64,000 bases of DNA from Chryseobacterium sp. JJR-5R (GTDB lineage: Bacteria > Bacteroidota > Bacteroidia > Flavobacteriales > Weeksellaceae): contig NZ_CP139137.1 of NCBI RefSeq assembly GCF_034047335.1, positions 372,001 through 436,000 of the forward strand. The letters run 5' to 3'. A program made the translations under genes and the position numbers. Under the pieces are notes generated by a model. That model made no database searches. It was not told the origin of the DNA and saw only the letters and a list, made by a program, of their open reading frames with translations. This document shows, piece after piece, positions 28,492 through 37,748 of the stretch. Every line of letters begins with the position of its first letter. Within the stretch, counting starts at the first letter, position 1.

Positions 28492-31080
28492 TTGGCCAAA
28501 ACCGTCTTCAAAAATATATTACAAATTTTAATTATCCTAATTTTTAACAATTTTTTAGCACAGCAAACGCCTGAAAAATTGCCCGAAAATGTGGCTAACG
28601 ATACTATTGCAAAGCAAGATACTGTTGTTTTAAAAAAAGAAGCCCTTGATGATGTCATGCAGACAAAAGCAGACTATAACAGGAGGGATTTTCAGAAAAA
28701 AATGATTTATCTGAATAAAAATGCGCAGGTAAAATACCAGGATGTGCAGATTGACGCAGATTATATCTCTATCGATGAAGAAAAAAGCCTGATGTTTGCG
28801 CGCGGCAAGCAGGATTCATCAGGCAGGTTTATAGAGCCTGCGGTAATTACCCAGGCCGGCAAAAAATATGAAACTGACCAGTTTCAGTACAATACCAAAA
28901 CCAGGCAGGCCATTGCTTTCAATGCAAGGACAGAAGAAAGCGAAGGCGTAATTGTAGCCGAAAAAACAAAAAAGTATAATGATTCCGTCTTTGCCATGAG
29001 GCGTGCTAATTATACCACTGACGATTATTTCATTAAGAAAAAAGATACGGCAGCAGATTACCACCTGCGGGCTTCCAATATCAAACTGGTTAAAACAAGA
29101 AATAAATCTTCAATCATTTCAGGACCGATTCAGATGTATATTGAGCAGGTTCCGACTCCTCTGGTGATGCCTTTTGCCATTCTGCCCTTTTCAGATAAAA
29201 GGTCTGCCGGGATCCTGATCCCGAGTTTCGGGGAAAGGCAGGATGTAGGGTTCTTCCTGAACGGGCTGGGTTACTATCAGCCGATCGGGGAACATTTTGA
29301 CCTTAAAATCCTTGCCGATATTTATACAAAAGGAAGCTGGAACCTGAGGCCCGAAATGAATTATATAAAAAAATACCGGTACTCAGGTAATTTCTCTGCA
29401 GATGTGGGAACTGCAGTGCGCGGTATCAAAGGGCTGGATGATTACGGAAAGACCAGCACCTACAGGATTGCCTGGAGGCATACCCAGGATACAAAAGCCA
29501 ATCCTTTTCTTACATTCTCCGCTTCGGTAGATATTGTAAGTACAAAATTTTATAACAATACTTTAAATAACAATTACATCCTTAACCAGAATGTTTTGAA
29601 TACCCAGCAGAACTCTACGGTTACCATCACCAAAAGATTTTTGAAACTGCCGGCAACCATTACCGGTACCGCTTCTTACTCGCAGAACTTTGCAACGGGG
29701 CTGTCAGATCTGCGTCTGCCACAGATGAATGTAGCCATCAACCAGTTTTACCTGTTCGGTTCCAAAACAGGAGTGCGCCAGGGTTTACTGGAAAATATTA
29801 CGGTAAATACAGGATTGAACTTGACGAATTTTGTACAGACTGATGAAGGCGAGTTGTTTACTGCGGCCATGTGGGAAAAAATGCAGACCGGCCTGAGGAA
29901 CAATATTGCTTTGGGAACCAACACAACCCTGGCCAAATATTTTACATTCAGTTTAGGAGCTAATATTGATAATGCCTTAACGACAAAAACACTGAAAAAA
30001 TACTATGATCCCATAAGGAATGCTACTGTAAACGAAGTGGATAAAGGGATTTCCGGATACTCAACGTTTTCCACCACGGCAAGTCTCCAGACTACCTTAT
30101 ACGGCATGAAAAACTTTAAAAAGGGATCTGCCATTGAGGCTATCAGGCATATGATGACCCCAAGTATAGGATTTACCTATTCCCCTGATTTCGGAGGATC
30201 CGGTTTCGGGTATTTCAGGAATTATTATGATGCAAGCGGTGCTTTAACGCCGTATTCCATTTTTGAAGGAGGGATTGTAGGAAGCCCGAGCAGCGGAATG
30301 GTAGGGGCATTGGGCTTCAACATCGGGAATAATATCGAAATGAAGGTAAGGTCCAAAAGTGATTCCACAGGAGTGAAAAAACTGAAGATTTTTGAATCCT
30401 TAAACCTTTCCGGAAGCTATAATTTTGCAGCAAAAGACCATCCGTGGTCCATCATCACGATTAACGGGCAGTCTTCTTTCTTCGATAATAAATTAAGTGT
30501 CAACACAAGCTTATCTTTAGACCCGTATAAGGTAATTTACCTTCCCGGCCAGGAAACCGGGATCAGGACGGAAGATTTCGGAGGGTTCGGGATACAGGGA
30601 TTCAACGTGCAGATGTCTTACCCTCTGAGCAGCGAAATATTCGGGGAGAAGACCGAGTATTCTAAAAAATACCAGGCCAAAGGAGAAGTCAGAAATGAAA
30701 ATTATTATTTTGATGATGACAATTACGCCCATTTTGATCAGGCTTGGACTTTAAATATCAATGCCAATTACGCTTTCACTAAAAGCTCAGCATCAAGGAC
30801 GCCTACCAGGCTGGCTTCAGTGGGGCTGGACGGAAGCCTGAAACTTACGCCTTTTTGGAATATCAACGGCAGTACCCATTATGATATGGTGACCAAACAG
30901 CTGGCTTATACCAGAATCGGCTTTGCCAGAGACCAGCGAAGCTTTACCATTAACTTCAACTGGGTTCCCTTCGGCCAGTATAAAGTTTATGATTTCTTTA
31001 TCGGGATCAAAGCCAACATCTTAAGTGATGCATTAAAATACAAGGACAGAAGTTTTACCCAGCCTAATGCGCCGTTCTAG
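28492..31080 (+). CDS. LptD-like outer-membrane LPS assembly protein
   Basis: 862 residues. Starts at TTG 28492 (an in-frame stop lies just upstream), with a signal peptide ending FLAQQ. The N-terminal part (about 50-200) is an OstA/LptA-like beta-jellyroll (MIYLNKNAQVKYQDVQIDADYI, YETDQFQYNTKTRQAIAFNA), followed by the conserved entry to the barrel (PTPLVMPFAILPFSDKRSAG, GILIPSFGERQDVGFFLNG, GYYQPIGEHFDLKILADIY) and a large C-terminal barrel. This matches LptD, which inserts lipopolysaccharide into the outer leaflet. Bacteroidota often carry more than one LptD-like protein, so I give no gene symbol. Divergent from the amidase; ridA follows. Confidence 0.85.
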   Translation: MAKTVFKNILQILIILIFNNFLAQQTPEKLPENVANDTIAKQDTVVLKKEALDDVMQTKADYNRRDFQKKMIYLNKNAQVKYQDVQIDADYISIDEEKSLMFARGKQDSSGRFIEPAVITQAGKKYETDQFQYNTKTRQAIAFNARTEESEGVIVAEKTKKYNDSVFAMRRANYTTDDYFIKKKDTAADYHLRASNIKLVKTRNKSSIISGPIQMYIEQVPTPLVMPFAILPFSDKRSAGILIPSFGERQDVGFFLNGLGYYQPIGEHFDLKILADIYTKGSWNLRPEMNYIKKYRYSGNFSADVGTAVRGIKGLDDYGKTSTYRIAWRHTQDTKANPFLTFSASVDIVSTKFYNNTLNNNYILNQNVLNTQQNSTVTITKRFLKLPATITGTASYSQNFATGLSDLRLPQMNVAINQFYLFGSKTGVRQGLLENITVNTGLNLTNFVQTDEGELFTAAMWEKMQTGLRNNIALGTNTTLAKYFTFSLGANIDNALTTKTLKKYYDPIRNATVNEVDKGISGYSTFSTTASLQTTLYGMKNFKKGSAIEAIRHMMTPSIGFTYSPDFGGSGFGYFRNYYDASGALTPYSIFEGGIVGSPSSGMVGALGFNIGNNIEMKVRSKSDSTGVKKLKIFESLNLSGSYNFAAKDHPWSIITINGQSSFFDNKLSVNTSLSLDPYKVIYLPGQETGIRTEDFGGFGIQGFNVQMSYPLSSEIFGEKTEYSKKYQAKGEVRNENYYFDDDNYAHFDQAWTLNINANYAFTKSSASRTPTRLASVGLDGSLKLTPFWNINGSTHYDMVTKQLAYTRIGFARDQRSFTINFNWVPFGQYKVYDFFIGIKANILSDALKYKDRSFTQPNAPF

Positions 31081-31121
31081 CATCAGATTTGATATCTGTT
31101 ATGGAAATAGAATATAAATTT

Positions 31122-31129
31122 TATATTTG
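31122..31129 (+). promoter_or_regulatory. -7 promoter box upstream of ridA
   Basis: TATATTTG, a full match to TAnnTTTG, 18 nt before the ridA ATG; the -33 element is not clear. Confidence 0.45.
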
Positions 31130-31147
31130 CACCCAAAATAAATTCTA

Positions 31148-31528
31148 ATGAAAAAAATAATCAACACCGTTAATGCTCCCGCAGCAATCGGGCCTTATTC
31201 ACAAGCCAATATGGCAAACGGCGTATTATACATTTCCGGGCAGATTCCTGTAGATCCTGCAACCGGTAAACTGGTGGAAGGTATTGAAAAGGAAACGCAT
31301 CAGGTGATGAAAAACCTTGAAGCTGTGCTTACGGAAGCCGGCATGACTTTTAGAAATGTGGTGAAAGCAACTATTTTTCTTAAAAGCATGGATGATTTTG
31401 CGGTAATGAATGATATCTATGCTTCATACCTGGATGCTGAAAGCTATCCGGCCCGTGAGACTGTACAGGTTTCATGCCTGCCAAAAAATGTTGATATCGA
31501 AATTTCCATGATCGCACATCAGGATTAA
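31148..31528 (+). CDS. ridA: RidA family enamine/imine deaminase
   Basis: Hydrolyses reactive 2-aminoacrylate and related enamines produced by PLP enzymes, protecting metabolism. 126 residues of normal length. The N-terminal half has PAAIGPYSQANMANGVLYISGQIP, and the C-terminal signature is SYPARETVQVSCLPKNVDIEISMIA, with the catalytic Arg at about 104. Its stop codon overlaps the start of the next gene (TAATG), so the two are translationally coupled. Confidence 0.95.
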   Translation: MKKIINTVNAPAAIGPYSQANMANGVLYISGQIPVDPATGKLVEGIEKETHQVMKNLEAVLTEAGMTFRNVVKATIFLKSMDDFAVMNDIYASYLDAESYPARETVQVSCLPKNVDIEISMIAHQD

Positions 31529-31977
31529 TGAACTTCTTAAGAAATACAATTGCGGTTATCGTAGGTCTGGGAATCGCCGGGCTTATTATCACTCTTGGCA
31601 TAAGGGTATTCCCGCAATGGGTTACTTTTGAAGCTTTTGCTCCGTTTGAGCACTGGCAGAAGTTTATTCAGAGCATGCAGAATGATGATGCCTTTTTCGG
31701 CTTCCTTTTATTTATTTCCGGATTGGGAACTACCGTTGGGGGAGTAGTGACGGCCATCATTGTAAAATACGCAAAAGTGGCCTATGCCATTCTTATCGGT
31801 TTCATCATGCTGTTTATAGCCATGTTGGATGTTATTGTCTTTCCTTATCATCCTACGTTCTATAAAATCTCTATTTTCTTAACCTTTTTTCCCTTTGCCT
31901 GGATGGGAGGCAAAATTGTAGAAGTTATTTATGAGCGAAAAAAGAAACGGAGCATCGCCGAAAAAATGAATAAATGA
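31528..31977 (+). CDS. Four-helix integral membrane protein of unknown function
   Basis: 149 residues with four predicted TM helices (about 6-26, 58-80, 84-107, 112-131) and a basic C-terminal tail (YERKKKRSIAEKMNK) that by the positive-inside rule lies in the cytoplasm. No enzymatic motif is seen. It overlaps the ridA stop by one base. A bidirectional terminator follows. Confidence 0.75.
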   Translation: MNFLRNTIAVIVGLGIAGLIITLGIRVFPQWVTFEAFAPFEHWQKFIQSMQNDDAFFGFLLFISGLGTTVGGVVTAIIVKYAKVAYAILIGFIMLFIAMLDVIVFPYHPTFYKISIFLTFFPFAWMGGKIVEVIYERKKKRSIAEKMNK

Positions 31978-31993
31978 ATTACAAATAAAAAAT

Positions 31994-32030
31994 AAAAAAC
32001 GCTGCTATTAATGAAATAGCAGCGTTTTTT
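31994..32030. terminator. Bidirectional terminator between the ridA operon and degP
   Basis: AAAAAACGCTGCTATT pairs with AATAGCAGCGTTTTTT around a short loop; A/T runs on both sides serve both convergent transcripts. Confidence 0.9.
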
Positions 32031-32065
32031 GATATGGAGTGAAGTTAAGTTTAGTTCTTCTTTAG

Positions 32066-33592
32066 TTAAGGCATCTTAAAGCCTCTCGTATACATCTGTC
32101 CGTAGGCATCCACGAATTTAACCGATACGTTGCCTGCATATTTATCAAGGATCTTTTCAACATCTTTCTGTGAATTAACGGGTTTACCGTTGATCTCGAC
32201 TACAATATAATTATCCACAATCCCTATTTTGGCAATCTCGCTTCCTTCTGTAACATTGGCCGCTATAACCCCGCTGTTCAATCCGTAGTCAGTTTTAAAT
32301 CTATCATCCAGCGGTTTGAATTCAGCCCCGATTTTTTCCGTTACGCTGAGGTCTGCTTTTGTTCTGGCAGAAGTCCCTCCTTTCTGGTCTCTTAAAGTAA
32401 CTGTAGCAGTCGCTTCTTTACCGTTCCTAAGATAGGTTACCAATACCTTATCACCCGGACGTTTGCTTCCGATGGCAATAGAAAGGTCGGCAAAGTCTGT
32501 AACAGCAGTATTGTCAATTTTGGTAATCACATCACCTGATCTGATGCCCGCATCTTCGGCTCCGCTGTTATCCCCGAATCCGGTTACGTATACTCCGGAA
32601 CCTGCTTTGATATTGGTTTTATTCTGCTTGTTATAGCCTGCTACCTGCATATCATTGGATAAATCCAGGGAAGTCACGCCAAGGAACCCTCTCTGTACAA
32701 TCCCGAATTTCTTAATGTCTTCAACGATTTTCCGTGCTAAGTTTGAAGGAACAGCAAACCCGTACCCCTGATAATATCCGGTTGTTGACTGAATCGCAGA
32801 GTTAATTCCGATAAGCTCCCCAACGGTATTCACCAGAGCGCCTCCTGAGTTACCCGGGTTAATCGCCGCATCCGTCTGGATAAAGCTTTCAATAGGGTTG
32901 GCCGCTTTCCCCTGTGAACCTAATATCCCGATTCCCCTGCCTTTTGCAGAGACAATACCTGCTGTTACCGTAGAATTCAGTCCTAGCGGATTTCCAACCG
33001 CAAGTACCCATTGTCCTACTTCAATATTATCTGAATTGGCAAAATTTAAATATGGCAATCCTTTTTCCTCAATTTTCAGTAATGAAATATCTGTATTGGG
33101 ATCAGTACCCACTAAAGTTGCGATATAGGATTTCTTATTGCTTAATACCACTTCCAGTTTATTCGCACCTGCTACCACGTGGTTATTGGAAATAATATAT
33201 CCGTCCGGAGAAATAATGACACCTGATCCCATCCCCGAAGGCATATTGTCCGGCATCTGCTGTTTCTGTTTCTGCTGGCCTCTTCCCCCAAGCGGATCTC
33301 CGAAGAAGAAATCAAAAAGGTCCTGTTCCGAAGCTCTGCTCGTTGATCTGGACTGGTAGTTTTTAATGGTTACTACTGCCGGGACTGTGGTTTTGGCCGC
33401 CTTTACAAAATCATCACCCACTGCTGCCGTGTTCATGCCTGCAAAAGAAACGTTGGGTGCAGATTTGGTGAAGTAAGACTGATCCCCGTTGGCAGAATCA
33501 TGATTGAAATATTGTAATGTTCCAACGGTAGTAGCTCCTGAGATTACGCCAACTACTGCGAAAGGTAATAGTTTTTTTAAAGTACTCTTCAT
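32066..33592 (-). CDS. DegP/DegQ (HtrA) family periplasmic serine protease
   Basis: Envelope quality-control protease and chaperone. 508 residues: N-terminal signal or anchor (about 8-28), a trypsin-like domain with catalytic His138 (SNNHVV), Asp168 (NTDISLLKI) and Ser249 (NPGNSGGALVNT), then PDZ1 (about 290-395; RGFLGVTS, GDVITKIDNTAV) and a second, more divergent PDZ (about 420-508; GSEIAKIGIVDNYIVVEINGKPV). A Gln/Lys-rich loop (about 102-115) precedes the catalytic His, comparable to the LA loop. Monocistronic, with its own terminator and a long AT-rich upstream region. Confidence 0.94.
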   Translation of the reverse strand: MKSTLKKLLPFAVVGVISGATTVGTLQYFNHDSANGDQSYFTKSAPNVSFAGMNTAAVGDDFVKAAKTTVPAVVTIKNYQSRSTSRASEQDLFDFFFGDPLGGRGQQKQKQQMPDNMPSGMGSGVIISPDGYIISNNHVVAGANKLEVVLSNKKSYIATLVGTDPNTDISLLKIEEKGLPYLNFANSDNIEVGQWVLAVGNPLGLNSTVTAGIVSAKGRGIGILGSQGKAANPIESFIQTDAAINPGNSGGALVNTVGELIGINSAIQSTTGYYQGYGFAVPSNLARKIVEDIKKFGIVQRGFLGVTSLDLSNDMQVAGYNKQNKTNIKAGSGVYVTGFGDNSGAEDAGIRSGDVITKIDNTAVTDFADLSIAIGSKRPGDKVLVTYLRNGKEATATVTLRDQKGGTSARTKADLSVTEKIGAEFKPLDDRFKTDYGLNSGVIAANVTEGSEIAKIGIVDNYIVVEINGKPVNSQKDVEKILDKYAGNVSVKFVDAYGQMYTRGFKMP

Positions 33593-33859
33593 TGTATATC
33601 TTTCTTATTGTTTTTTATAATAGATTAATTCTTTTTATTGTAAACAAATTTAATGCTAAATAAGTAGATACTTAAACTGTAATGTTTCATTTTTAACTAA
33701 AATTTAACAGGATAAGCAATACTTTATACATTATGTCATAATTGTTAAAACCGATCTTAACAAACATTAAAAATTTATTAAAGACAAAATGTCATATATA
33801 AGATGTATTGTCACAGATAAGGTTAAATGCATACCTGAAATAATTCACTGTTGTCACGC
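33593..33859. other. AT-rich intergenic region between degP and trhO
   Basis: No gene. A TAAATTTG box on the minus strand (33645-33652) may be part of the degP promoter; its -33 element is not seen. Confidence 0.5.
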
Positions 33860-33890
33860 TTTGAGAGGCATTGAAAAATGATTATATTTG
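33860..33890 (+). promoter_or_regulatory. Promoter of trhO
   Basis: TTTG (33860-33863), 19-nt spacer, TATATTTG (33883-33890): full Bacteroidota consensus, 32 nt before the trhO ATG. Confidence 0.8.
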
Positions 33891-33922
33891 CAAAAATTTT
33901 TCTCACTTAAACCGTTTATAGC

Positions 33923-35278
33923 ATGCAACTGTATAACACCTTAAGCGCAGAAGAAAGAGCCCGGCTTATTGATGAAGCCGGTAAGGAACGCCTTACATTG
34001 TCTTTCTATGCGTATGCCAAAATTGAAGATCCCAAAAAATTTCGCGACGAACTGTTTATAGCCTGGAATGTCCTTGATGCGCTTGGCCGTATCTATGTGG
34101 CCCATGAAGGAATCAACGCCCAGATGAGCGTGCCTGCAGACCAGTTCGAAGCTTTCAGGGATACGCTGGAAGCATACGATTTTATGAAAGGCATCCGTTT
34201 AAACGTAGCGGTTGAGCATGATGACCATTCCTTTTTAAAACTGACGATAAAAGTAAGGCACAAAATTGTTGCCGATGGACTTAATGACAATACTTTTGAT
34301 GTTACCGACAGAGGGGTGCATTTAAAGGCACAGGAATTCAATAATTTACTGGAAGACCCTAACACCATTGTAGTGGATTTCAGGAACCATTATGAGAGTG
34401 AGGTGGGGCATTTTGAAGGGGCAATCACTCCGGACGTGGAAAATTTCAGGGAAAGCTTACCTATTATTAACGAGCAGCTACAGGATTTTAAAGAAGATAA
34501 AAACTTGTTGATGTACTGTACAGGCGGGATCCGCTGCGAAAAGGCCAGTGCCTACTTCAAGCATCAGGGGTTTAAAAATGTTTTCCAGCTGGAAGGCGGA
34601 ATTATTGAATATACCCGACAGATTAAAGAAGAAGGAATCGAAAGTAAATTTATCGGAAAAAATTTCGTGTTTGACCATCGTTTGGGAGAACGGATTACAG
34701 ACGATATCATCGCACAGTGCCACCAGTGCGGCAGACCTTGTGACAACCATACCAATTGTGCCAATGATGCCTGTCATTTACTGTTTATTCAGTGTGACGA
34801 ATGCAAAGCCTCCATGGAAAACTGCTGTTCAGACAAATGTCTTGAAACGATCCATTTACCGTGGGACGAGCAGTTAAAATTAAGAAAAGGGCTTCAGGTT
34901 GGCAATAAAGTGTTCAGGAAAGGAAAATCTGATGCGCTGAAATTTAAGAGGTCAGGTGCGCTGCCTGATCAGCCGCTGGCAAAAGCGGTAATAAAAGATA
35001 TCCGCAAGAAGATATCCGTTAAGAAAGTTTTGCTTGGAAAAGCAGAGCATTATTATACAAAATCAAAAATTGCACAGTTTTTAATTGAAAACAAAGAGCT
35101 TTCAGTAGGCGATAAAGTGCTTATTTCAGGTCCTACAACCGGTGAACAGGAAATCATCATCACTGAGATTTTTGCAAACGGAGGTCCATGCGAAACAGCA
35201 AAAACAGGCGATCAGGTTACTTTTGAGCTTCCGTTCAGAGTCCGTCTGTCTGATAAAATATATAAAATTTTGGCTTAG
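33923..35278 (+). CDS. trhO: tRNA uridine(34) hydroxylase TrhO with an extra C-terminal barrel-like domain
   Basis: Rhodanese-family enzyme that forms 5-hydroxyuridine at the wobble position of certain tRNAs using O2. 451 residues: an N-terminal acylphosphatase-like domain (about 20-110), a rhodanese domain (about 125-235) with the active loop YCTGGIRCEKA (Cys199, Cys205), and a Cys-rich, probably zinc-binding part (about 265-306, with CHQCGRPC and CDECKASMENCC). The usual enzyme is about 330-350 residues; here roughly 100 more follow. Residues about 366-450 (LSVGDKVLISG, TAKTGDQVTFEL, RLSDKIYKIL) resemble the C-terminal barrel of U32-family peptidases, the family that includes TrhP, the other enzyme making the same modification. 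The cyclo-ligase gene follows after 13 nt. Confidence 0.92.
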   Translation: MQLYNTLSAEERARLIDEAGKERLTLSFYAYAKIEDPKKFRDELFIAWNVLDALGRIYVAHEGINAQMSVPADQFEAFRDTLEAYDFMKGIRLNVAVEHDDHSFLKLTIKVRHKIVADGLNDNTFDVTDRGVHLKAQEFNNLLEDPNTIVVDFRNHYESEVGHFEGAITPDVENFRESLPIINEQLQDFKEDKNLLMYCTGGIRCEKASAYFKHQGFKNVFQLEGGIIEYTRQIKEEGIESKFIGKNFVFDHRLGERITDDIIAQCHQCGRPCDNHTNCANDACHLLFIQCDECKASMENCCSDKCLETIHLPWDEQLKLRKGLQVGNKVFRKGKSDALKFKRSGALPDQPLAKAVIKDIRKKISVKKVLLGKAEHYYTKSKIAQFLIENKELSVGDKVLISGPTTGEQEIIITEIFANGGPCETAKTGDQVTFELPFRVRLSDKIYKILA

Positions 35279-35291
35279 CAGCATAAACGCT

Positions 35292-35870
35292 ATGTTAAAA
35301 GCAGAACTCAGGAAAAAATATACACAAAAAAGAAAGGCCTTGTCAGCAGATGAGGCTTTCCTGTTATCGGAAAGGATTTTTAAGAATTTTGTTGATTATT
35401 TTAAACCGATTACAGGTCAGAAAGTCCATATCTTTATACCGATTGAGAAGTTTATGGAAATTGATACACAGTTGTTTATTAATTACTTCTTAAGCCGGAA
35501 TATCAGGGTATTCGTCCCTAAAATCGCAGGCATGAAACTGATCTCCGTCGAAATATTTACCGATACGGAATTTGAAACCAATGCATGGGGTATTTCCGAG
35601 CCGGTTTCTGATGAAGATTCAGGGTGTCTGGATTTTGACTATGTAATTACCCCTTTGCTCTACTGCGACCATAGAGGCAACAGAGTAGGCTACGGAAAAG
35701 GTTTTTATGACGGTTTCTTCGAGGGAATTTCTGAAAAGTCAAAAAAAACCGGAGTTAATTATTTTAACCCCGATGAAAATATCGATGATGTCTGGGAATA
35801 TGATATCCCGCTTGACTATTTGGTAACGCCTACAGACGTGCTGTCTTTCTTCAGTAAAGGATTGGAATAG
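35292..35870 (+). CDS. 5-Formyltetrahydrofolate cyclo-ligase
   Basis: Converts 5-formyl-THF to 5,10-methenyl-THF with ATP, returning the stored folate to one-carbon metabolism. 192 residues from the ATG at 35292, which gives the family N-terminus (MLKAELRKKYTQKRKALS); an upstream in-frame start at 35142 lies inside trhO. Motifs: FIPIEKFMEIDTQ and the nucleotide-binding signature RGNRVGYGKGFYDGFF near residue 138, then DIPLDYLVTPTDV. It is 13 nt after trhO and convergent with the lipoprotein gene, overlapping its 3' end by 55 nt. Confidence 0.94.
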   Translation: MLKAELRKKYTQKRKALSADEAFLLSERIFKNFVDYFKPITGQKVHIFIPIEKFMEIDTQLFINYFLSRNIRVFVPKIAGMKLISVEIFTDTEFETNAWGISEPVSDEDSGCLDFDYVITPLLYCDHRGNRVGYGKGFYDGFFEGISEKSKKTGVNYFNPDENIDDVWEYDIPLDYLVTPTDVLSFFSKGLE

Positions 35871-36400
35871 AAATTTAAAAAGAAGAATTTAAACTCCCTG
35901 TTGGTATTGGGCGTGGAAACCAGGATATACTGTGCGTTTTTTTCAAAGGACCCCAATGATTTATTCCTGCTGTCAAAATATTCCACACTGAATTTGGCAA
36001 AATCCAGCGTATCCTCATTATAAAAATCTTTATAGACTTCCAGGTTGTTCACTTTTACGCTTTTTACTTTCAGGCTGTCCAGCTCACTGAACAGTTTTTT
36101 AAACGTTAAGCTGTCCGGTTTATGGAAATAGCTCTGCATCTGCGAATAGATCACAGTATCAATCTCTGTATTTCTGTTCCCGGAAAGATATAGAGTAGAC
36201 AGATCCAGAAGCTCCTGTACTTTCTGTTTGGTAATCAGGTTGATAGCCTTTGTGCTGTCCATCTGTACGGCAGGATAGGTTTTCGTATTTGTACTGTTTC
36301 TGAGCTTATCCAGGTCGCTTATTTCCGCTTTTTTATTATTACATGAAACCGATGCAAGAAGTAACAGGGTAAAAATTAAAAAGTTATTTATTATTTTCAT
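35816..36400 (-). CDS. Lipoprotein of unknown function
   Basis: 194 residues from the ATG at 36400; a start at 36412 would put four extra residues before the signal peptide. The lipobox is SVSC followed by N-N-K-K, so it is likely surface or outer-membrane. The body is helical and charged (INLITKQKVQELLDLSTLYL, then LDSLKVKSVKVNNLEVYKDF) and ends in a beta-rich stretch. No family recognised. The 5' end overlaps the upstream membrane-protein gene by 17 nt, so they are translationally coupled. The 3' end overlaps the folate cyclo-ligase gene by 55 nt in opposite orientation. Confidence 0.75.
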   Translation of the reverse strand: MKIINNFLIFTLLLLASVSCNNKKAEISDLDKLRNSTNTKTYPAVQMDSTKAINLITKQKVQELLDLSTLYLSGNRNTEIDTVIYSQMQSYFHKPDSLTFKKLFSELDSLKVKSVKVNNLEVYKDFYNEDTLDFAKFSVEYFDSRNKSLGSFEKNAQYILVSTPNTNREFKFFFLNFYSNPLLKKDSTSVGVTK

Positions 36401-37565
36401 CTGTGGTTGCAATTTTAAATTTAATGGAGATGATTTTTCCGTTGTTGTCTTTTTTCATTTCTATTACAGTCAGGTTTTTAAGTGATGTAGTAGGCGTTGT
36501 CACAAGCGTGATGTACTTTTGTTTATCAAGTCTTTCAATTCCGTAAGTGCTGTTGTCATATACCTGATATATTACCGCATTGCTGCTGATCAGGTTTTCC
36601 AGCTGGTTTCTTTTCTGCTTGATCAGGGCAAGCTGTTCTTCTTTCGGTGCTCCGGTTACGTCTTTAATAGAGAAATAATAGGCTGCCATTTTATAATCGT
36701 CCGGCTTCAGTTCAATCATTTCTTCGTCCGGTGCGTTTTCAAGGCTTCTGTTGACTTCAAGATATTCGTAAAAAGGCGCGCTGATCTGCATTTTCAGGTT
36801 TTTGTCTTTCGTGGAATAATAAAAACATTCACCGGGCTTTATTTTATAAAGGATAGGGGACTCGTTTTCTTTGATCACTTTTATCTCAAGGGTATTCAGT
36901 ACGCCTGCGCCCCGGTCGGCATCATTGAAGCAGTATTTATAGGTTCTGGAAAAAATGACATCTTTAAATCCTAAAAGTCCTGTAACCACAATTAAAATTG
37001 ATGTAAGGAAGATCCAGGCATTTTTCTGTAAGAAATTTTTACGTTGTTTTAAGGGTTGGGAAACAGGAATAGAAGTAACTTCCGGTTTCGAGTTAAAGTT
37101 TTGGTTTTCAGTATCTGATTTTTGTAAATCAGAAATTTCAGGAGCATTTACTTCGGTTTTTTTATCTGAAAAGTCATCTTTAAGAAGATCCGCTGATGAA
37201 GGAACCGTTTTCTCCGGTTCTCTGATGTTATGGTCAGATAAATCATCATCATCCCGTAACAGTTCCCCGGCAAAAAGATGCTGCTTTTTAAACTCGTACC
37301 AGGATTCGTATCCTGCATAGATGCTCAGTAAATTGAGCATATCTATCCTCGGTAGTTTGGTAACCGGCGATGATTTAAAATAAGTATAAAAAGATTTTTC
37401 GCTGATGTTCCCTTTGGCTTTTTTACGGAGGTCTTCCTGAAAATAGATGATGTCAATCCCCTTCCATTTCGAAATATCATCGTAGGAAGGAGTATGTTCT
37501 TTCAGATATTGAGCCTGTACATCCTTTTTAAGCTGCTCAAAATGCAATAAATCTATATCTGTCAA
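36384..37565 (-). CDS. Membrane-anchored protein with an N-terminal regulatory-like domain
   Basis: 393 residues. The N-terminal part (about 1-95, ending SFYTYFKSS, PRIDMLNLLSIYAGYESWYEFKKQH) resembles short cytoplasmic helical domains found at the head of several Bacteroidota membrane proteins and may bind DNA or protein. A variable, acidic linker (about 100-170) leads to one TM helix (about 180-203, WIFLTSILIVVTGLLGF), and the remaining roughly 190 residues are periplasmic. The layout (cytoplasmic domain, one helix, periplasmic sensor) fits a signalling protein, but the function is unknown. It is coupled to the downstream lipoprotein by a 17-nt overlap, so the two may form a sensor and partner. 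Confidence 0.75.
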   Translation of the reverse strand: MTDIDLLHFEQLKKDVQAQYLKEHTPSYDDISKWKGIDIIYFQEDLRKKAKGNISEKSFYTYFKSSPVTKLPRIDMLNLLSIYAGYESWYEFKKQHLFAGELLRDDDDLSDHNIREPEKTVPSSADLLKDDFSDKKTEVNAPEISDLQKSDTENQNFNSKPEVTSIPVSQPLKQRKNFLQKNAWIFLTSILIVVTGLLGFKDVIFSRTYKYCFNDADRGAGVLNTLEIKVIKENESPILYKIKPGECFYYSTKDKNLKMQISAPFYEYLEVNRSLENAPDEEMIELKPDDYKMAAYYFSIKDVTGAPKEEQLALIKQKRNQLENLISSNAVIYQVYDNSTYGIERLDKQKYITLVTTPTTSLKNLTVIEMKKDNNGKIISIKFKIATTDENNK

Positions 37566-37748
37566 TTTACTGTTAAATAATTAAATTATTGATTATCAGT
37601 GATATTTACTTGTAAAACGATTTTACAAAGGTATTACAATTATTTTTCATAAACAAACTTTCTATCTGCTATACCTTTGTCTTGTTCAAATAATGGAACA
37701 GAAAAGATTTATCTATAACAATATTAACAAAATTAAATTTAATTTATT

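Noticed and set aside
36519..36974. 151-codon plus-strand frame opposite the membrane-protein gene
   Set aside because: Mirror frame of a real gene with a coupled neighbour; no independent support.
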